Shown: one piece after another, positions 7,623 to 16,172 of the stretch | Layout: the number at the start of each line of letters is the position of its first letter | Position numbering within the stretch: the stretch's first letter is position 1 | Source: Bacillota bacterium | GTDB lineage: Bacteria > Bacillota > Clostridia > Christensenellales > Aristaeellaceae | Assembly: GCA_030057655.1 (NCBI GenBank) | Contig: JASGUQ010000026.1 | Location: 1 to 41,578, forward strand | Direction of reading: 5' to 3' | DNA length: 41,578 nucleotides | The notes under the pieces: generated by a model | What the model saw: the letters and a program-made list of their open reading frames with translations, nothing else | Databases searched by the model: none | Told to the model about the DNA's origin: nothing | Position numbers and translations under genes: made by a program

Positions 7623-8501
7623 TTACACCTTCTCCCTGGTCGCCTTGCCAAGAAGACCGGCAGGCTTGAAAAGCAGCACCACAATCAGGATGCCATACAC
7701 AACGGCGTCTGAAAGCTGGGTGGAAATATAGGCCTTGGTCATGCTTTCCGCGACACCCAGCAAGATCCCGCCCAGCATGGCTCCGGGGATGATGCCGATG
7801 CCGCCCAAAACAGCAGCGATAAAAGCCTTGAGCCCGGGAAGGGAGCCCATGGTGGGTGAAATGGCAGGATAAGCCATGATATACAGATAGGCTCCAATGC
7901 CAGCCAGGGCGCATCCGATCGCGAAAGTAAGGGTGATGGTGTTGTTGACATTGATGCCCATGAGCAAAGCGGTGTTATAGTCCTCGCTTACCGCGCGCAT
8001 GGCCTTGCCGGCTTTGCTGGTTTTTACAAAGGTTTGAAGCAAAACCATAAGAGCTATGGATACGACAATAGTAAGCAGCGTGACAAAGCTAATCTGAAGA
8101 TCAGCGAAGCGAACAGGTTCAATGTTAAAGATGGTGGGAAAAGGCCTGGATGCCGCGCCAAAGACCAGCAGGGCAGTGTTTTGCAGCAGCATGCTCACAC
8201 CGATGGCCGTGATCAGGGAGGAAATGCGCGGGGAAGAGCGCAGGGGCTTATAAGCGACACGTTCAATCGTGATGCCGAAGACCACGCAAACGACAATGGC
8301 GGCAAGCAGGGAAAGGGGAGTGGACCATCCCAACGAGACCAGCGTGATCACCGCAGTATAAGCGCCGATCATGATGATATCGCCGTGGGCAAAGTTAATC
8401 AGTTTAACGATGCCGTAAACCATTGTATACCCCAGCGCAATGAGGGCGTAAATAAAGCCAACATGCAGGCCGTTAATCAATTGGTTGAAGAAAAGAGTCA
8501 T
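7623..8501 (-). CDS. livH: Branched-chain amino acid ABC transporter permease LivH
   Basis: A 292-residue membrane permease of the LivH type that pairs with LivM to form the transport channel. It has about eight hydrophobic segments and family motifs such as GLHVGFIYALIALGYTM at the N-terminus, KLINFAHG, and RAVSEDYNTA in the cytoplasmic coupling loop. The start is the ATG with GGGGTGAG just upstream. It lies between livK, from which it is separated by a terminator, and the livM-livG fusion, with a 4-base gap. Confidence 0.93.
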   Translation of the reverse strand: MTLFFNQLINGLHVGFIYALIALGYTMVYGIVKLINFAHGDIIMIGAYTAVITLVSLGWSTPLSLLAAIVVCVVFGITIERVAYKPLRSSPRISSLITAIGVSMLLQNTALLVFGAASRPFPTIFNIEPVRFADLQISFVTLLTIVVSIALMVLLQTFVKTSKAGKAMRAVSEDYNTALLMGINVNNTITLTFAIGCALAGIGAYLYIMAYPAISPTMGSLPGLKAFIAAVLGGIGIIPGAMLGGILLGVAESMTKAYISTQLSDAVVYGILIVVLLFKPAGLLGKATREKV

Positions 8502-8604
8502 TCACTCACCCCTGTCCTTGGTAAATCTATGTGATTATACATGAAAATTCCGCAGAATTAAACATGAATTTGACCATTCATCCGTAAAAGATCGAAAATG
8601 CATG

Positions 8605-8634
8605 AAAAAAGGGAGGGACAGCCCTCCCTTTTTT
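8605..8634 (-). terminator. Intra-operon terminator between livK and livH
   Basis: GGGAGGG (8611-8617) and CCCTCCC (8622-8628) form a 7-bp GC stem, flanked by A-runs and T-runs so it reads as a terminator on either strand. On the minus strand it follows the livK stop directly. No separate promoter is obvious before livH, so partial read-through would give more binding protein than permease and ATPase. Confidence 0.85.
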
Positions 8635-8648
8635 AAGTCACTCTGGGT

Positions 8649-9779
8649 TTATGGATCAACCTGGGTCAGATAATGTTTGACGCCCTGATCATCAAATGTC
8701 AGCAGGAAGGCGGACTTGATGGGGTCGTTGTGATCGTCAAAGGTGATTTTGCCGGAGACAGCGTCAATGTTGGTCGCCTTGATGGCGGCAACAATGGCTT
8801 CCTTATCGGTGCTGCCGGCCGCTTCAATGGCGGAGAGGAGCACAAGGGCCGCGTCATAACCGGTGGCGGAGAAGGAAATGGTCGGCAGTTTGCCGTATTC
8901 CGCTTCAAAAGAAGAAACAAAGTTCTTTGCAAGCTCGCTGTCCGCGTCGGTGGAGAAGTGGTCGGTGTAAACCACGTTGGTCAACAGCGCCTTGTCCGTT
9001 ACCTTATCAACGATATCAGCAATGCCGTCCGCTCCGTAGAACTTGACATCCAGGCCGATCTCATTGGCCTGGGCCAGGATCATCGCGGCGTCAGCGCCAT
9101 AGTAGGGGAGGAAGACGGCCTCAGGAGCTGCGTTGGCGATGGTGGTCAGCTGGGTTTTATAGTCCTTGTCGCCATAGGCAGCGGACTCAGCAGCCACAAT
9201 CTCAACACCCAGTTCGTCGCAGCGCGCTTTAAAGGCATCATAAAGCCCCTTGGAGTACTCAGTTGCGTTGTCATACAGCACAGCGGCCTTTTTGATGCCC
9301 TGATCGGACATGTATTTGGCGATCGCGTTGCCCTGGAAGGGGTCTAGGAAGCAGGTGCGGAACACATTGGGTCGATCAGTTGTAACATCGTAGGCTGTGG
9401 AAGAAGGGGTGATCTGCGGCATGCCGTCATCTGCGGACATCTCAGCCAGGGCCTTTGATTCTCCTGACAAAACAGCGCCGACGATGCCGACAACGCCTTC
9501 ATCTAACAGTTTGTTGTAGGCGTTGATGGCGTTGGGGGCAGTGCCCTGGGTGTCTTCCCAAAGGATTTCGACCTTTTTGCCAAGGACGCCGCCTTTTTCG
9601 TTGGTCTGCTTGACACACAGGTCAACACCTTCCTTGACAGCCAGGCCATACTCGGCGTAGTCGCCGGACAGCACGCCGATGCCGGCGATCTTGATGGTGT
9701 CTTCAGCCATTACGGGCAGGGAAACAGAAAACAGCAGCACGAAAGCCAGCAACAGAGAGAACACAGTGCGTTTTTTCAT
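8649..9779 (-). CDS. livK: Branched-chain amino acid ABC transporter substrate-binding protein
   Basis: A 376-residue extracytoplasmic type I periplasmic-binding-fold protein (LivJ/LivK family), the ligand receptor of the liv importer. The N-terminus is a signal peptide: KKR, a hydrophobic stretch to about residue 22, and a cleavage site VMA|ED near residue 25. No lipobox Cys is present, although monoderm Firmicutes usually anchor such proteins as lipoproteins. The mature start (IKIAGIGVLSGDYAEYG) is typical of the family. AAAGGAGG precedes the ATG at 9779. The exact ligand cannot be read from the sequence. Confidence 0.92.
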   Translation of the reverse strand: MKKRTVFSLLLAFVLLFSVSLPVMAEDTIKIAGIGVLSGDYAEYGLAVKEGVDLCVKQTNEKGGVLGKKVEILWEDTQGTAPNAINAYNKLLDEGVVGIVGAVLSGESKALAEMSADDGMPQITPSSTAYDVTTDRPNVFRTCFLDPFQGNAIAKYMSDQGIKKAAVLYDNATEYSKGLYDAFKARCDELGVEIVAAESAAYGDKDYKTQLTTIANAAPEAVFLPYYGADAAMILAQANEIGLDVKFYGADGIADIVDKVTDKALLTNVVYTDHFSTDADSELAKNFVSSFEAEYGKLPTISFSATGYDAALVLLSAIEAAGSTDKEAIVAAIKATNIDAVSGKITFDDHNDPIKSAFLLTFDDQGVKHYLTQVDP

Positions 9780-9826
9780 AAAACTTTCCTCCTTTAGAGT
9801 GTCGCGTTTACGCGTATACAATAATA

Positions 9827-9855
9827 ATACTATATTTCTGTGAGAAAATATACAA
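9827..9855 (-). promoter_or_regulatory. livK promoter
   Basis: On the minus strand, TTGTAT (9850-9855) and TAGTAT (9827-9832) are spaced by 17 bases, upstream of the livK ribosome binding site. Confidence 0.5.
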
Positions 9856-9880
9856 GGCGGTGAATGTATTTCAATTGTAC

Positions 9881-9910
9881 TTGAAGTTCCTCTTTAAACG
9901 ATCGTATGCT
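9881..9910 (+). promoter_or_regulatory. Possible promoter of the pseudouridine synthase gene
   Basis: TTGAAG (9881-9886) and TATGCT (9905-9910), 18-base spacer. If real, transcription begins near 9917, which makes the ATG at 9919 leaderless and favours the TTG start at 9979. Confidence 0.35.
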
Positions 9911-9978
9911 TGCCCTAAATGTTGCAATTTATGCTTTCTTTGCTTAAACTGAACGGGATCGACCTTGAGGAGGGTGTT

Positions 9979-10821
9979 TTGTTTAAACACAGTCTGACAA
10001 TCCGGGAAGGCGGGCTTTTAATCAATGTGCTGGCCCGTGAAATGCCGCTTTTGCCTGCCCGGGCAATCAGAGAAGCCCTCAAGAAGCGGGACATCAAAAT
10101 CAACGGCGTCCGGATTCGGGAAAACACAGACCTCAAAAGCGGCGACAGGGTTGAGATCTACACACCGGTCAACGAGAAAGAAATCCCCATCGTCTATGAG
10201 GATAAAGACTGCATCATTGTCAACAAACCCGCAGGCCTCAACACGGACAACAGCGCACGAAGCGCTTTTTCCCTTCTGACCTGGGCACAAACAAGAGCTG
10301 AAGCGAACGAAAAGATGGCGCTTGTTCACCGCCTGGACAACAAAACGGAGGGGCTTGTCATTTTATCCAAAAATGACCGGGCAGAAGCGGAATTAAAGGC
10401 GCTGTTTAAAGAGCGGAAAATAACCAAGCAATACGAATGCCTGGTCAAGGGGGAAATGCCCCGAAAGTCCGCTGTTTTAAGCGCATATTTGCTCAAGGAT
10501 CCAAAAGAAGCGCGCGTTAAGGTGTTTGAAAATCAGGTTCCAAACAGCAAGGAGATCCTGACAGAGTATGAGGTCCTGGCTTCCGGTCCTAAAAGCCGCC
10601 TTTTGATCACGCTTCACACCGGGCGCACCCATCAGATCAGGGCCCATTTGGCTTTTCTCGGCCATCCCATCCTGGGGGACGATGTTTATGGCGAAAGGGA
10701 CTTTAACCGCCTTTATAAAGCGTCCGATTTGAAACTGTGCGCCAAAACACTGATCTTTGATGAAGACTGCCCGGTTCCCGGCCTTCGCGGGAAACGATTT
10801 GATATCAAACCATCATTTTAG
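9979..10821 (+). CDS. RluA-family pseudouridine synthase
   Basis: An RNA pseudouridine synthase of the RluA/RluD family that converts specific uridines in 23S rRNA or tRNA to pseudouridine. It has an N-terminal S4-like RNA-binding domain (first 60 residues) and a catalytic domain with HRLDNKTEG, whose Asp (residue 120 from this start) is the nucleophile. A TGRTHQIRAHLA motif follows in the C-terminal part, as is usual. I place the start at TTG 9979 because AGGAGGG lies just upstream and the S4 domain begins here. An ATG at 9919 would add 20 residues without a ribosome binding site. The target uridine cannot be assigned. Confidence 0.88.
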   Translation: MFKHSLTIREGGLLINVLAREMPLLPARAIREALKKRDIKINGVRIRENTDLKSGDRVEIYTPVNEKEIPIVYEDKDCIIVNKPAGLNTDNSARSAFSLLTWAQTRAEANEKMALVHRLDNKTEGLVILSKNDRAEAELKALFKERKITKQYECLVKGEMPRKSAVLSAYLLKDPKEARVKVFENQVPNSKEILTEYEVLASGPKSRLLITLHTGRTHQIRAHLAFLGHPILGDDVYGERDFNRLYKASDLKLCAKTLIFDEDCPVPGLRGKRFDIKPSF

Positions 10822-10833
10822 GAGAGGTTCAGC

Positions 10834-11685
10834 ATGCAAAACATTCCAAAAATCAAACTCATCGCCGCGGACATGGACGGCACTTTGCTCAACAATCAGG
10901 GAAAAATCTCGGAATACAACCTGAAAATGATCAAAAAGGCCCAGGAAAACGGCATCGTATTTGCAATCAGCACCGGCCGCTTTCCCGAAAACGCAGCTCA
11001 AATCGCGCTGGACGCGGGGCTTGAGTGTCCTGTTATCAGCCTGAACGGCGCCGTGATTGAGCTGTCTCCAAACAGAGAACGCATCCATGAGGTTTTTTTG
11101 GAAAAGGAAGCAGCGAAAAAGGTGTTTGACTGCCTGGAAGAATTGAACGAGGGATATTACATGTTCGGCAGGGCCGCCGTCAACAGCAGGCGGGATTATC
11201 CCAGGCATATTTCTGAAGCCGACCCCGAGGCGCTCAAAACATTGAAAAAGAGGGTTAAGTATGCCTATGGCTACGAGGCCTGCAAGGCGGCGCTTGATGA
11301 ACCGCAGTATAAATTCTTCATATACCATTCAAAAGACGGGCACCCGCTCAAGGAAGTTTATGATGCCCTGAACCAGATCAATGATATTGATATTACGGCT
11401 TCCAGCGACATCAACCTGGAAGTGATGCCCAGGAACGCGAACAAGGGCCTGGGCCTGAAAGTCCTGGCAGACATCTTGGGGATCGATATGGAAAACACCA
11501 TGGCTTTGGGCGATCAGATGAACGACCTTCAGATGATTGAGGAAGCCGGCCTGGGCATTGCGATGGCAAACGCAACGGAGCGGGTAAAGTCAAGCGCGGA
11601 CGCAGTGACCGATCACTGCAATGACGACGGCGTTGGCAAAGCCATTGCCAAATACTGTTTTCAAGAAGAAGGTCAGCAAGTATAA
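10834..11685 (+). CDS. Cof-type HAD-superfamily phosphatase
   Basis: A 283-residue cytoplasmic HAD hydrolase of the Cof/YidA type, which dephosphorylates sugar phosphates or cofactors such as FMN or PLP. Motif I is DMDGT (13-17), where Asp13 is the nucleophile and Asp15 the general acid. Motif II lies in STGR, and motif IV is GDQMND near the C-terminus, with a Cof cap domain between. AGGAG precedes the ATG 12 bases after the pseudouridine synthase, so the two are probably one transcript. The substrate is unknown; this family is broad in specificity. Confidence 0.85.
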   Translation: MQNIPKIKLIAADMDGTLLNNQGKISEYNLKMIKKAQENGIVFAISTGRFPENAAQIALDAGLECPVISLNGAVIELSPNRERIHEVFLEKEAAKKVFDCLEELNEGYYMFGRAAVNSRRDYPRHISEADPEALKTLKKRVKYAYGYEACKAALDEPQYKFFIYHSKDGHPLKEVYDALNQINDIDITASSDINLEVMPRNANKGLGLKVLADILGIDMENTMALGDQMNDLQMIEEAGLGIAMANATERVKSSADAVTDHCNDDGVGKAIAKYCFQEEGQQV

Positions 11686-11711
11686 AAAAGCGCGGTTTTC
11701 AAACTGCGCTA
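11683..11711 (-). terminator. Terminator of the yigZ-tyrS unit
   Basis: On the minus strand, AGCGCAGTTT and the facing AACCGCGCT form a hairpin followed by TTTTTTA; its 5' arm overlaps the yigZ stop codon region. The plus strand has weaker pairing and no T-run. Confidence 0.65.
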
Positions 11712-12392
11712 AGTTGAATCACTTTCGATCGCCGCGTCGTCTTCATCCAGAAAGTCGCTTTCCCACTGATGAAAAAAGGGATCAGAGGCAATGATCTCGG
11801 CGCTTCCATCCGTGAGGGAGGTCAGTTTTTCCATCACCTCATTTTCGTCAATTTGACGCACAGTGAAAGTCAACAGCACCTTATCAGTAAAATCCTTCTC
11901 AATTTCACAGACAGGCAGGCTTGCGAGATGGTAGTTGATCTTATCCCAGTACACATAATCAATCAGCGAGGAAATTTTGACGCTTGACTCTGAGATAACG
12001 ATCTTGGCTGCCTTAACGGCAAGCGCTGTGCTGCCGCTGTAGGCGCGGACGAGGCCGCCGGCGCCAAGGAGGATGCCGCCAAAATATCGGGTGACCACGA
12101 CCGCGCAGTTAACCAGGTTGTTGCGCATCAGCACATCCAGAATGGGCTTCCCGGCGGTTCCCTGGGGCTCGCCGTCGTCCTGGTAGCGCATCAGCCCGGC
12201 GTTAGCGCCGATGATGTACGCATAACAATTATGCGTGGCTGTTTTATGCAGGTCTTTGATTGATTTAACAAAGTCCAGCGCCTCCTCCTCGCTTGAAACG
12301 GGGGAAGCATGGGCAATGAAGCGGCTTTTTTTGATGATGTTTTCAACAATCGCCGGCTCTTTCAGGGTATAAAAGCTGCCCTGAACGCTCAT
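11709..12392 (-). CDS. YigZ/YvyE (IMPACT) family protein
   Basis: A 227-residue protein of the UPF0029/IMPACT family. The N-terminal domain has the family's signature region (YQDDGEPQGTAGKPIL, then VVVTRYFGGILLGAGGLVRAY); a C-terminal alpha/beta domain follows. Relatives bind nucleic acid or ribosomes and in eukaryotes regulate translation; the bacterial role is poorly known. Its ATG overlaps the tyrS stop as ATGA, so translation is coupled to tyrS. The 3' end runs into a terminator. Confidence 0.85.
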   Translation of the reverse strand: MSVQGSFYTLKEPAIVENIIKKSRFIAHASPVSSEEEALDFVKSIKDLHKTATHNCYAYIIGANAGLMRYQDDGEPQGTAGKPILDVLMRNNLVNCAVVVTRYFGGILLGAGGLVRAYSGSTALAVKAAKIVISESSVKISSLIDYVYWDKINYHLASLPVCEIEKDFTDKVLLTFTVRQIDENEVMEKLTSLTDGSAEIIASDPFFHQWESDFLDEDDAAIESDST

Positions 12393-13615
12393 TTTTTTAA
12401 GATCACGCGGCAGTAATTCTTTTTACCGCGGCGCAGCAGCAAGCCGTCTGTTGGAAAATCATCTTCTGACAAGGTCATGTCGGTGTCGGTCGCCTTGTTT
12501 TCACCAACCAATACCGCGCCCTGATTGACCATGGTGCGCGCCTGGCTGCGGCTTTGGCAAAGCCCGCAGAGGAAGAGGATGGTGGTGAGCCTGCTGTCTT
12601 CCATCAGGGAGGACAGGGGGAGTTCAAAGGAGGGGACATCATCCATCACGCTGCCGCCGGAAAAGAGCGCGGCCGAGGCCTGCTGGGCTTTCTCGGCTTC
12701 TTCCTCGCCATGAACCATTTTGGTGGTCTCATAAGCCAGGGTGGCCTTGGCTTCGTTGATGGCGCTGCCCTCCAGCCTGCCCAGGCGGCGAACCTCTTCC
12801 ATGGGCAGGAAGGTGAGCATGGCCAGGCTTTTTTCAACATCGCTGTCCGCGATGTTGCGCCAATACTGATAAAACTCATAGGGGGAGCAGAGGTCTTTGT
12901 CCAGCCACAGCGCGCCGTTGACCGTCTTTCCCATTTTCTGGCCTTCTGAATTCATCAGCAGATTGAAGGTGCAGGCGAAAGCCGCCTCGCGCTCCTTGCG
13001 CCGGATCAGGTCAGCGCCGGCCAAGATATTGCTCCACTGGTCATCCCCGCCCATCTGAAGCCTGCAGCCGTGGCGGCGGAACAGCTCCAGAAAGTCATAG
13101 GCCTGCATGATCATGTAGTTAAACTCCAGGAAGGTAAGCCCCTTTTCCATGCGCAGGCGGTAGGCTTCCGCCGTCAGCATCCTGTTAACCGAGAACAGGG
13201 GACCGATCTCCCGCAGGAAGGGCAGGTACTTCAGCGGCACCAGCCAGTCTGCGTTGTTGACCATCATGGCCTTCCCGTCCTCAAAACTGATGAACCGGGC
13301 GAGCTGGGCCTGGATTTTCTCCGCGTTTTTCGCGATGGTTTCAAGGGAGAGCATCTTCCTCAGCTCTGTTTTGCCGGAGGGGTCGGCAACCTGCACCGTG
13401 CCTCCTCCCACCAGCGCAATGGGCTTATGGCCTGCCTGCTGCATGTGGCGCATACCGATCACAGGGATAAAATGACCAAAATGCAGGCTTTCGGCGGTTG
13501 GATCAAAGCCAACATAAAAGGTGGTGGGCTCGCGTTCAAGCTGCTTATATAGCTCATCCTCAAAGGTAATCTGCGCGATCAGGCCGCGCTCCTTGAGGGT
13601 GTCCAGAATGTGCAT
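12389..13615 (-). CDS. tyrS: Tyrosyl-tRNA synthetase
   Basis: A 408-residue class I aminoacyl-tRNA synthetase that charges tRNA-Tyr. Motifs: HFGH (45-48, HIGH-type), GGDDQW (189-194) for tyrosine binding, KMGKT (227-231, KMSKS-type) and a C-terminal S4-like domain. The start at 13615 has GGAGG six bases upstream. The leader from the promoter is only about 35 bases, too short for the tyrosine T-box riboswitch that many Firmicutes place before tyrS. It overlaps yigZ by four bases. Confidence 0.95.
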   Translation of the reverse strand: MHILDTLKERGLIAQITFEDELYKQLEREPTTFYVGFDPTAESLHFGHFIPVIGMRHMQQAGHKPIALVGGGTVQVADPSGKTELRKMLSLETIAKNAEKIQAQLARFISFEDGKAMMVNNADWLVPLKYLPFLREIGPLFSVNRMLTAEAYRLRMEKGLTFLEFNYMIMQAYDFLELFRRHGCRLQMGGDDQWSNILAGADLIRRKEREAAFACTFNLLMNSEGQKMGKTVNGALWLDKDLCSPYEFYQYWRNIADSDVEKSLAMLTFLPMEEVRRLGRLEGSAINEAKATLAYETTKMVHGEEEAEKAQQASAALFSGGSVMDDVPSFELPLSSLMEDSRLTTILFLCGLCQSRSQARTMVNQGAVLVGENKATDTDMTLSEDDFPTDGLLLRRGKKNYCRVILKK

Positions 13616-13652
13616 GTCGGTCCTCCGTTTCATCAATCGCTTTTGCTGAATG

Positions 13653-13682
13653 ATTATAGGAGTCAAAAGAAGGCGATGTCAA
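13653..13682 (-). promoter_or_regulatory. tyrS promoter
   Basis: On the minus strand, TTGACA (13677-13682) and TATAAT (13653-13658) with an 18-base spacer: a near-consensus promoter, 38 bases before the tyrS ATG. Confidence 0.8.
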
Positions 13683-13723
13683 GAAAAACGGGATACAATT
13701 CGTTATTTTACGCTTGTTTGCGC

Positions 13724-13752
13724 TTGCTATGTCTTGATTCGCATGATATTAT
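13724..13752 (+). promoter_or_regulatory. Promoter of the rimP-nusA-infB operon
   Basis: TTGCTA (13724-13729), 17-base spacer, TATTAT (13747-13752). The transcript would have a leader of about 135 bases (to 13894) with short hairpins; no known riboswitch was recognised in it. Confidence 0.55.
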
Positions 13753-13894
13753 AAGAGTGCGCTTGCATTACATTGAATGAAAGAAGGGCTTAACGAAAGA
13801 AGTGGGAAGTTGCGGAAAGCATGAAGCGAAGCTTTTTGTTTTCGCCAAGTGCAGGACGCGGCTTGTGCCCGTTTTTTATTTTAAAGGGGATTAA

Positions 13895-14395
13895 ATGGCA
13901 AAGAAGAAACGCCCGATCACTTGGGCAGAATCAGTGAGCCGGAAACTGGCTGAGGAAATGGGTTTTGAGCATCTTGAAACAGCGTTTGAGAAGGAACCGG
14001 CCGGTGTTTACCTGAGGATCTACCTGGACAAGCCGGATGGCATGACGCTGGATGACTGCGAACGCTTCCACAGGGCTGTGCAGCCGCTGGTTGAGGAGAT
14101 CGACTACGATTTCTTGGAAGTCTGTTCCGCCGGCCTTGACAGGCCGATTAAGAACAGCAGGGATGCGCAAAAAGCATTGGGCCAGGAGATCGAGGTCAGG
14201 CTTTTTAAACCGCTGGATGGGCAAAAGGAGTTCACCGGCATCCTGGCTTCTTATGAGGAGAAGGAGCTAACGCTGAAAACGCCGCAGGGCGATAAAGTGT
14301 TTCAGAAAAAGGACATCGCCTTGGCACGCAGGACGGTTGATCTGAGCATACTGGATGAGAATGACAACGAGTTGATGGAGGAAGGAAAAGAATGA
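13895..14395 (+). CDS. rimP: Ribosome maturation factor RimP
   Basis: A 166-residue cytoplasmic protein needed for maturation of the 30S ribosomal subunit. Sequence signs are the N-terminal domain with the SAGLDRPI segment typical of RimP and a C-terminal SH3-like barrel (about residues 93-150). It opens the classic operon rimP-nusA-ylxR-ylxQ-infB-rbfA; its end overlaps the nusA start by four bases (ATGA). A string of acidic residues closes the C-terminus. Confidence 0.92.
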   Translation: MAKKKRPITWAESVSRKLAEEMGFEHLETAFEKEPAGVYLRIYLDKPDGMTLDDCERFHRAVQPLVEEIDYDFLEVCSAGLDRPIKNSRDAQKALGQEIEVRLFKPLDGQKEFTGILASYEEKELTLKTPQGDKVFQKKDIALARRTVDLSILDENDNELMEEGKE

Positions 14396-15555
14396 ACGCA
14401 CCAAAGATGGACCTGATGGAGGCGATTTCGCTCCTGGCGAGGGAAAAGGATATCAGCGAAGAAATCCTGGTTGACACCATTGAGGAAGCTTTGAAAGCTG
14501 CCTATCGCCGCAACAACCGCCAGCAGGGCGCGGCTTTTGCGAACTTGGCGGTTCACTTGACCCGCAAGGAAGGCGCGCGGGTTTTTTTGCGCAAGACCGT
14601 CGCGGATGTTGTGGAAGAGCCGGAAATGCAGATTTCCCTTGAGGAAGCGCTGAAGATCAGCCCCAATTATCATGTGGGCGACATTGTTGAGATCGATGTA
14701 ACTCCTGACAATTTCGGGCGTGTCGCGGCCCAGACCGCCAAGCAGATGCTGGTCCAGAAGATCCGCGAATCCGAGCGCGGCAAGATTTATGATGAATACA
14801 TCGAAAAAGAAAACGAGATTCTGACAGGCATTGTCCAGCGCGTGGAGCCAAAGGCTGCCTACCTGGAGCTTGGCCGCACCGAAGGGATCATGGAAACAAG
14901 TGAGTTCATCCCGGGCGAAAGCTACCATGACGGCGAACATATCAAGGTCTACGTATTAAAAGTGCGCAGAAGCGGCAGCAGCGATTTTCAAAGGACCCCC
15001 CAGGTCTATGTCAGCCGCATCCACCCCGGATTGGTCAAGCGCCTGTTTGAAATGGAAGTGCCTGAGATCGCGACCGGCGTGGTGCAGATCCGCTCCATCG
15101 CGCGCGAAGCGGGCAGCCGGACCAAGATCGCTGTTTACTCCGTGGATCCAATGATTGATCCTGTCGGCGCCTGCGTGGGTCCCCGCGGCTCAAGGGTTGA
15201 AAAAGTGGTCAATGAGCTTCGCAACGAGAAGATCGATATCATCAAGTGGTCGCCTGACCCGGCGGAGTTTGTGGCAAACGCGCTCAACCCTGCCCATGTG
15301 GTCAGTGTGTTCATCTCCGAAGAAGAAAAGATCTGCCGCGTCATCGTGCCGGACCTGCAGTTGTCCCTTGCGATCGGCAAAGAAGGGCAGAACGCGCGCC
15401 TGGCCGCCAAATTGACCGGCTGGAAGATCGACATCAAATCCCAAAGCCAGTTTGATGAGCTGATCGCCCAGCAGGCCTATATGGATCCGGTCGGGATGGA
15501 TGAGACGATGATGGACGCGGGCTATGACGATCTGCCCTATGAACAGAACCCTTAA
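14392..15555 (+). CDS. nusA: Transcription termination/antitermination factor NusA
   Basis: A 387-residue RNA polymerase-binding factor that controls pausing, termination and rRNA antitermination. Order: N-terminal polymerase-binding domain (1-125), S1 domain (about 133-200), KH1 and KH2 RNA-binding domains (200-345) including VGPRGSRVEKV and the IGKEGQNARLAAKLTGWKID segment. It lacks the C-terminal acidic repeats of E. coli NusA, as is normal in Firmicutes. Translation is coupled to rimP by an ATGA overlap. Confidence 0.95.
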   Translation: MNAPKMDLMEAISLLAREKDISEEILVDTIEEALKAAYRRNNRQQGAAFANLAVHLTRKEGARVFLRKTVADVVEEPEMQISLEEALKISPNYHVGDIVEIDVTPDNFGRVAAQTAKQMLVQKIRESERGKIYDEYIEKENEILTGIVQRVEPKAAYLELGRTEGIMETSEFIPGESYHDGEHIKVYVLKVRRSGSSDFQRTPQVYVSRIHPGLVKRLFEMEVPEIATGVVQIRSIAREAGSRTKIAVYSVDPMIDPVGACVGPRGSRVEKVVNELRNEKIDIIKWSPDPAEFVANALNPAHVVSVFISEEEKICRVIVPDLQLSLAIGKEGQNARLAAKLTGWKIDIKSQSQFDELIAQQAYMDPVGMDETMMDAGYDDLPYEQNP

Positions 15556-15569
15556 GGAAGGATTGCTGA

Positions 15570-15860
15570 ATGCCTAAGAAGATCCCGATGCGTATGTGTG
15601 TGGGCTGCCGGGAGATGAAGCCCAAGAAAGAGCTTCTTCGGGTGGTGCGCACGCCGGAGGACGAGATCTTGATCGACTTCACCGGCAAAAGATCGGGGCG
15701 CGGCGCCTACGTTTGCCCGGAGGAGAACTGCCTGCAAAAAGCGGTGAAGCAGCGCCAATTGGACCGGGCGCTGGAGCGCACCATTTCAAACGAGGTGATC
15801 CAGAACCTGAGCCGGCAGATCGCTTACTCAAGGCCCAAGGAAGAAACACCGCGTGAGTAA
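15570..15860 (+). CDS. ylxR: YlxR-family protein (RnpM)
   Basis: A 96-residue protein of the YlxR family, with the signature MRMCVGCREMKPKKELLRVV near the start and GRGAYVC downstream. Members bind RNA; the Bacillus protein has been reported to modulate RNase P and to affect gene expression. It lies 14 bases after nusA and overlaps the next gene by 8 bases. Confidence 0.88.
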   Translation: MPKKIPMRMCVGCREMKPKKELLRVVRTPEDEILIDFTGKRSGRGAYVCPEENCLQKAVKQRQLDRALERTISNEVIQNLSRQIAYSRPKEETPRE

Positions 15861-16152
15861 GGAACTGCGGGGAATTCTCGGCCTGGCTTTCAGGGCCGGG
15901 CAACTGGTCCCGGGAGCTGAGATGAGTTTGAAACTGATCAGGGAAAAGGGCGCGGCTTTGGCGCTGCTTGAACCTGAAGCGAGCGAAAACACACAAAAGA
16001 AAGTGCGTGACGCTTGCAATTATTATGGAATTAAGGTTATCCTATTGAGCGCGGGGACACTGGGGCATGCCTGCGGAAGACCCGGAATGGCTGCCGCCGC
16101 TGTGAAACCCGGCAATTTTTCCCGGATGATACTCGATGAAACCAAGGAATGA
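15853..16152 (+). CDS. ylxQ: YlxQ, L7Ae-family RNA-binding protein
   Basis: A 99-residue protein of the ribosomal L7Ae/L30e/Gadd45 fold, which binds kink-turn RNA. Sequence signs: LRGILGLAFRAGQLVPG at the N-terminus and the central A-L-L-E-segment of the fold. It starts with GTG at 15853, inside the end of ylxR, implying translational coupling. Its position between ylxR and infB is conserved in Firmicutes. The cellular role is not settled. Confidence 0.85.
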   Translation: MSKELRGILGLAFRAGQLVPGAEMSLKLIREKGAALALLEPEASENTQKKVRDACNYYGIKVILLSAGTLGHACGRPGMAAAAVKPGNFSRMILDETKE

Positions 16153-16172
16153 TTTTGGAGGACATAGGCTGA

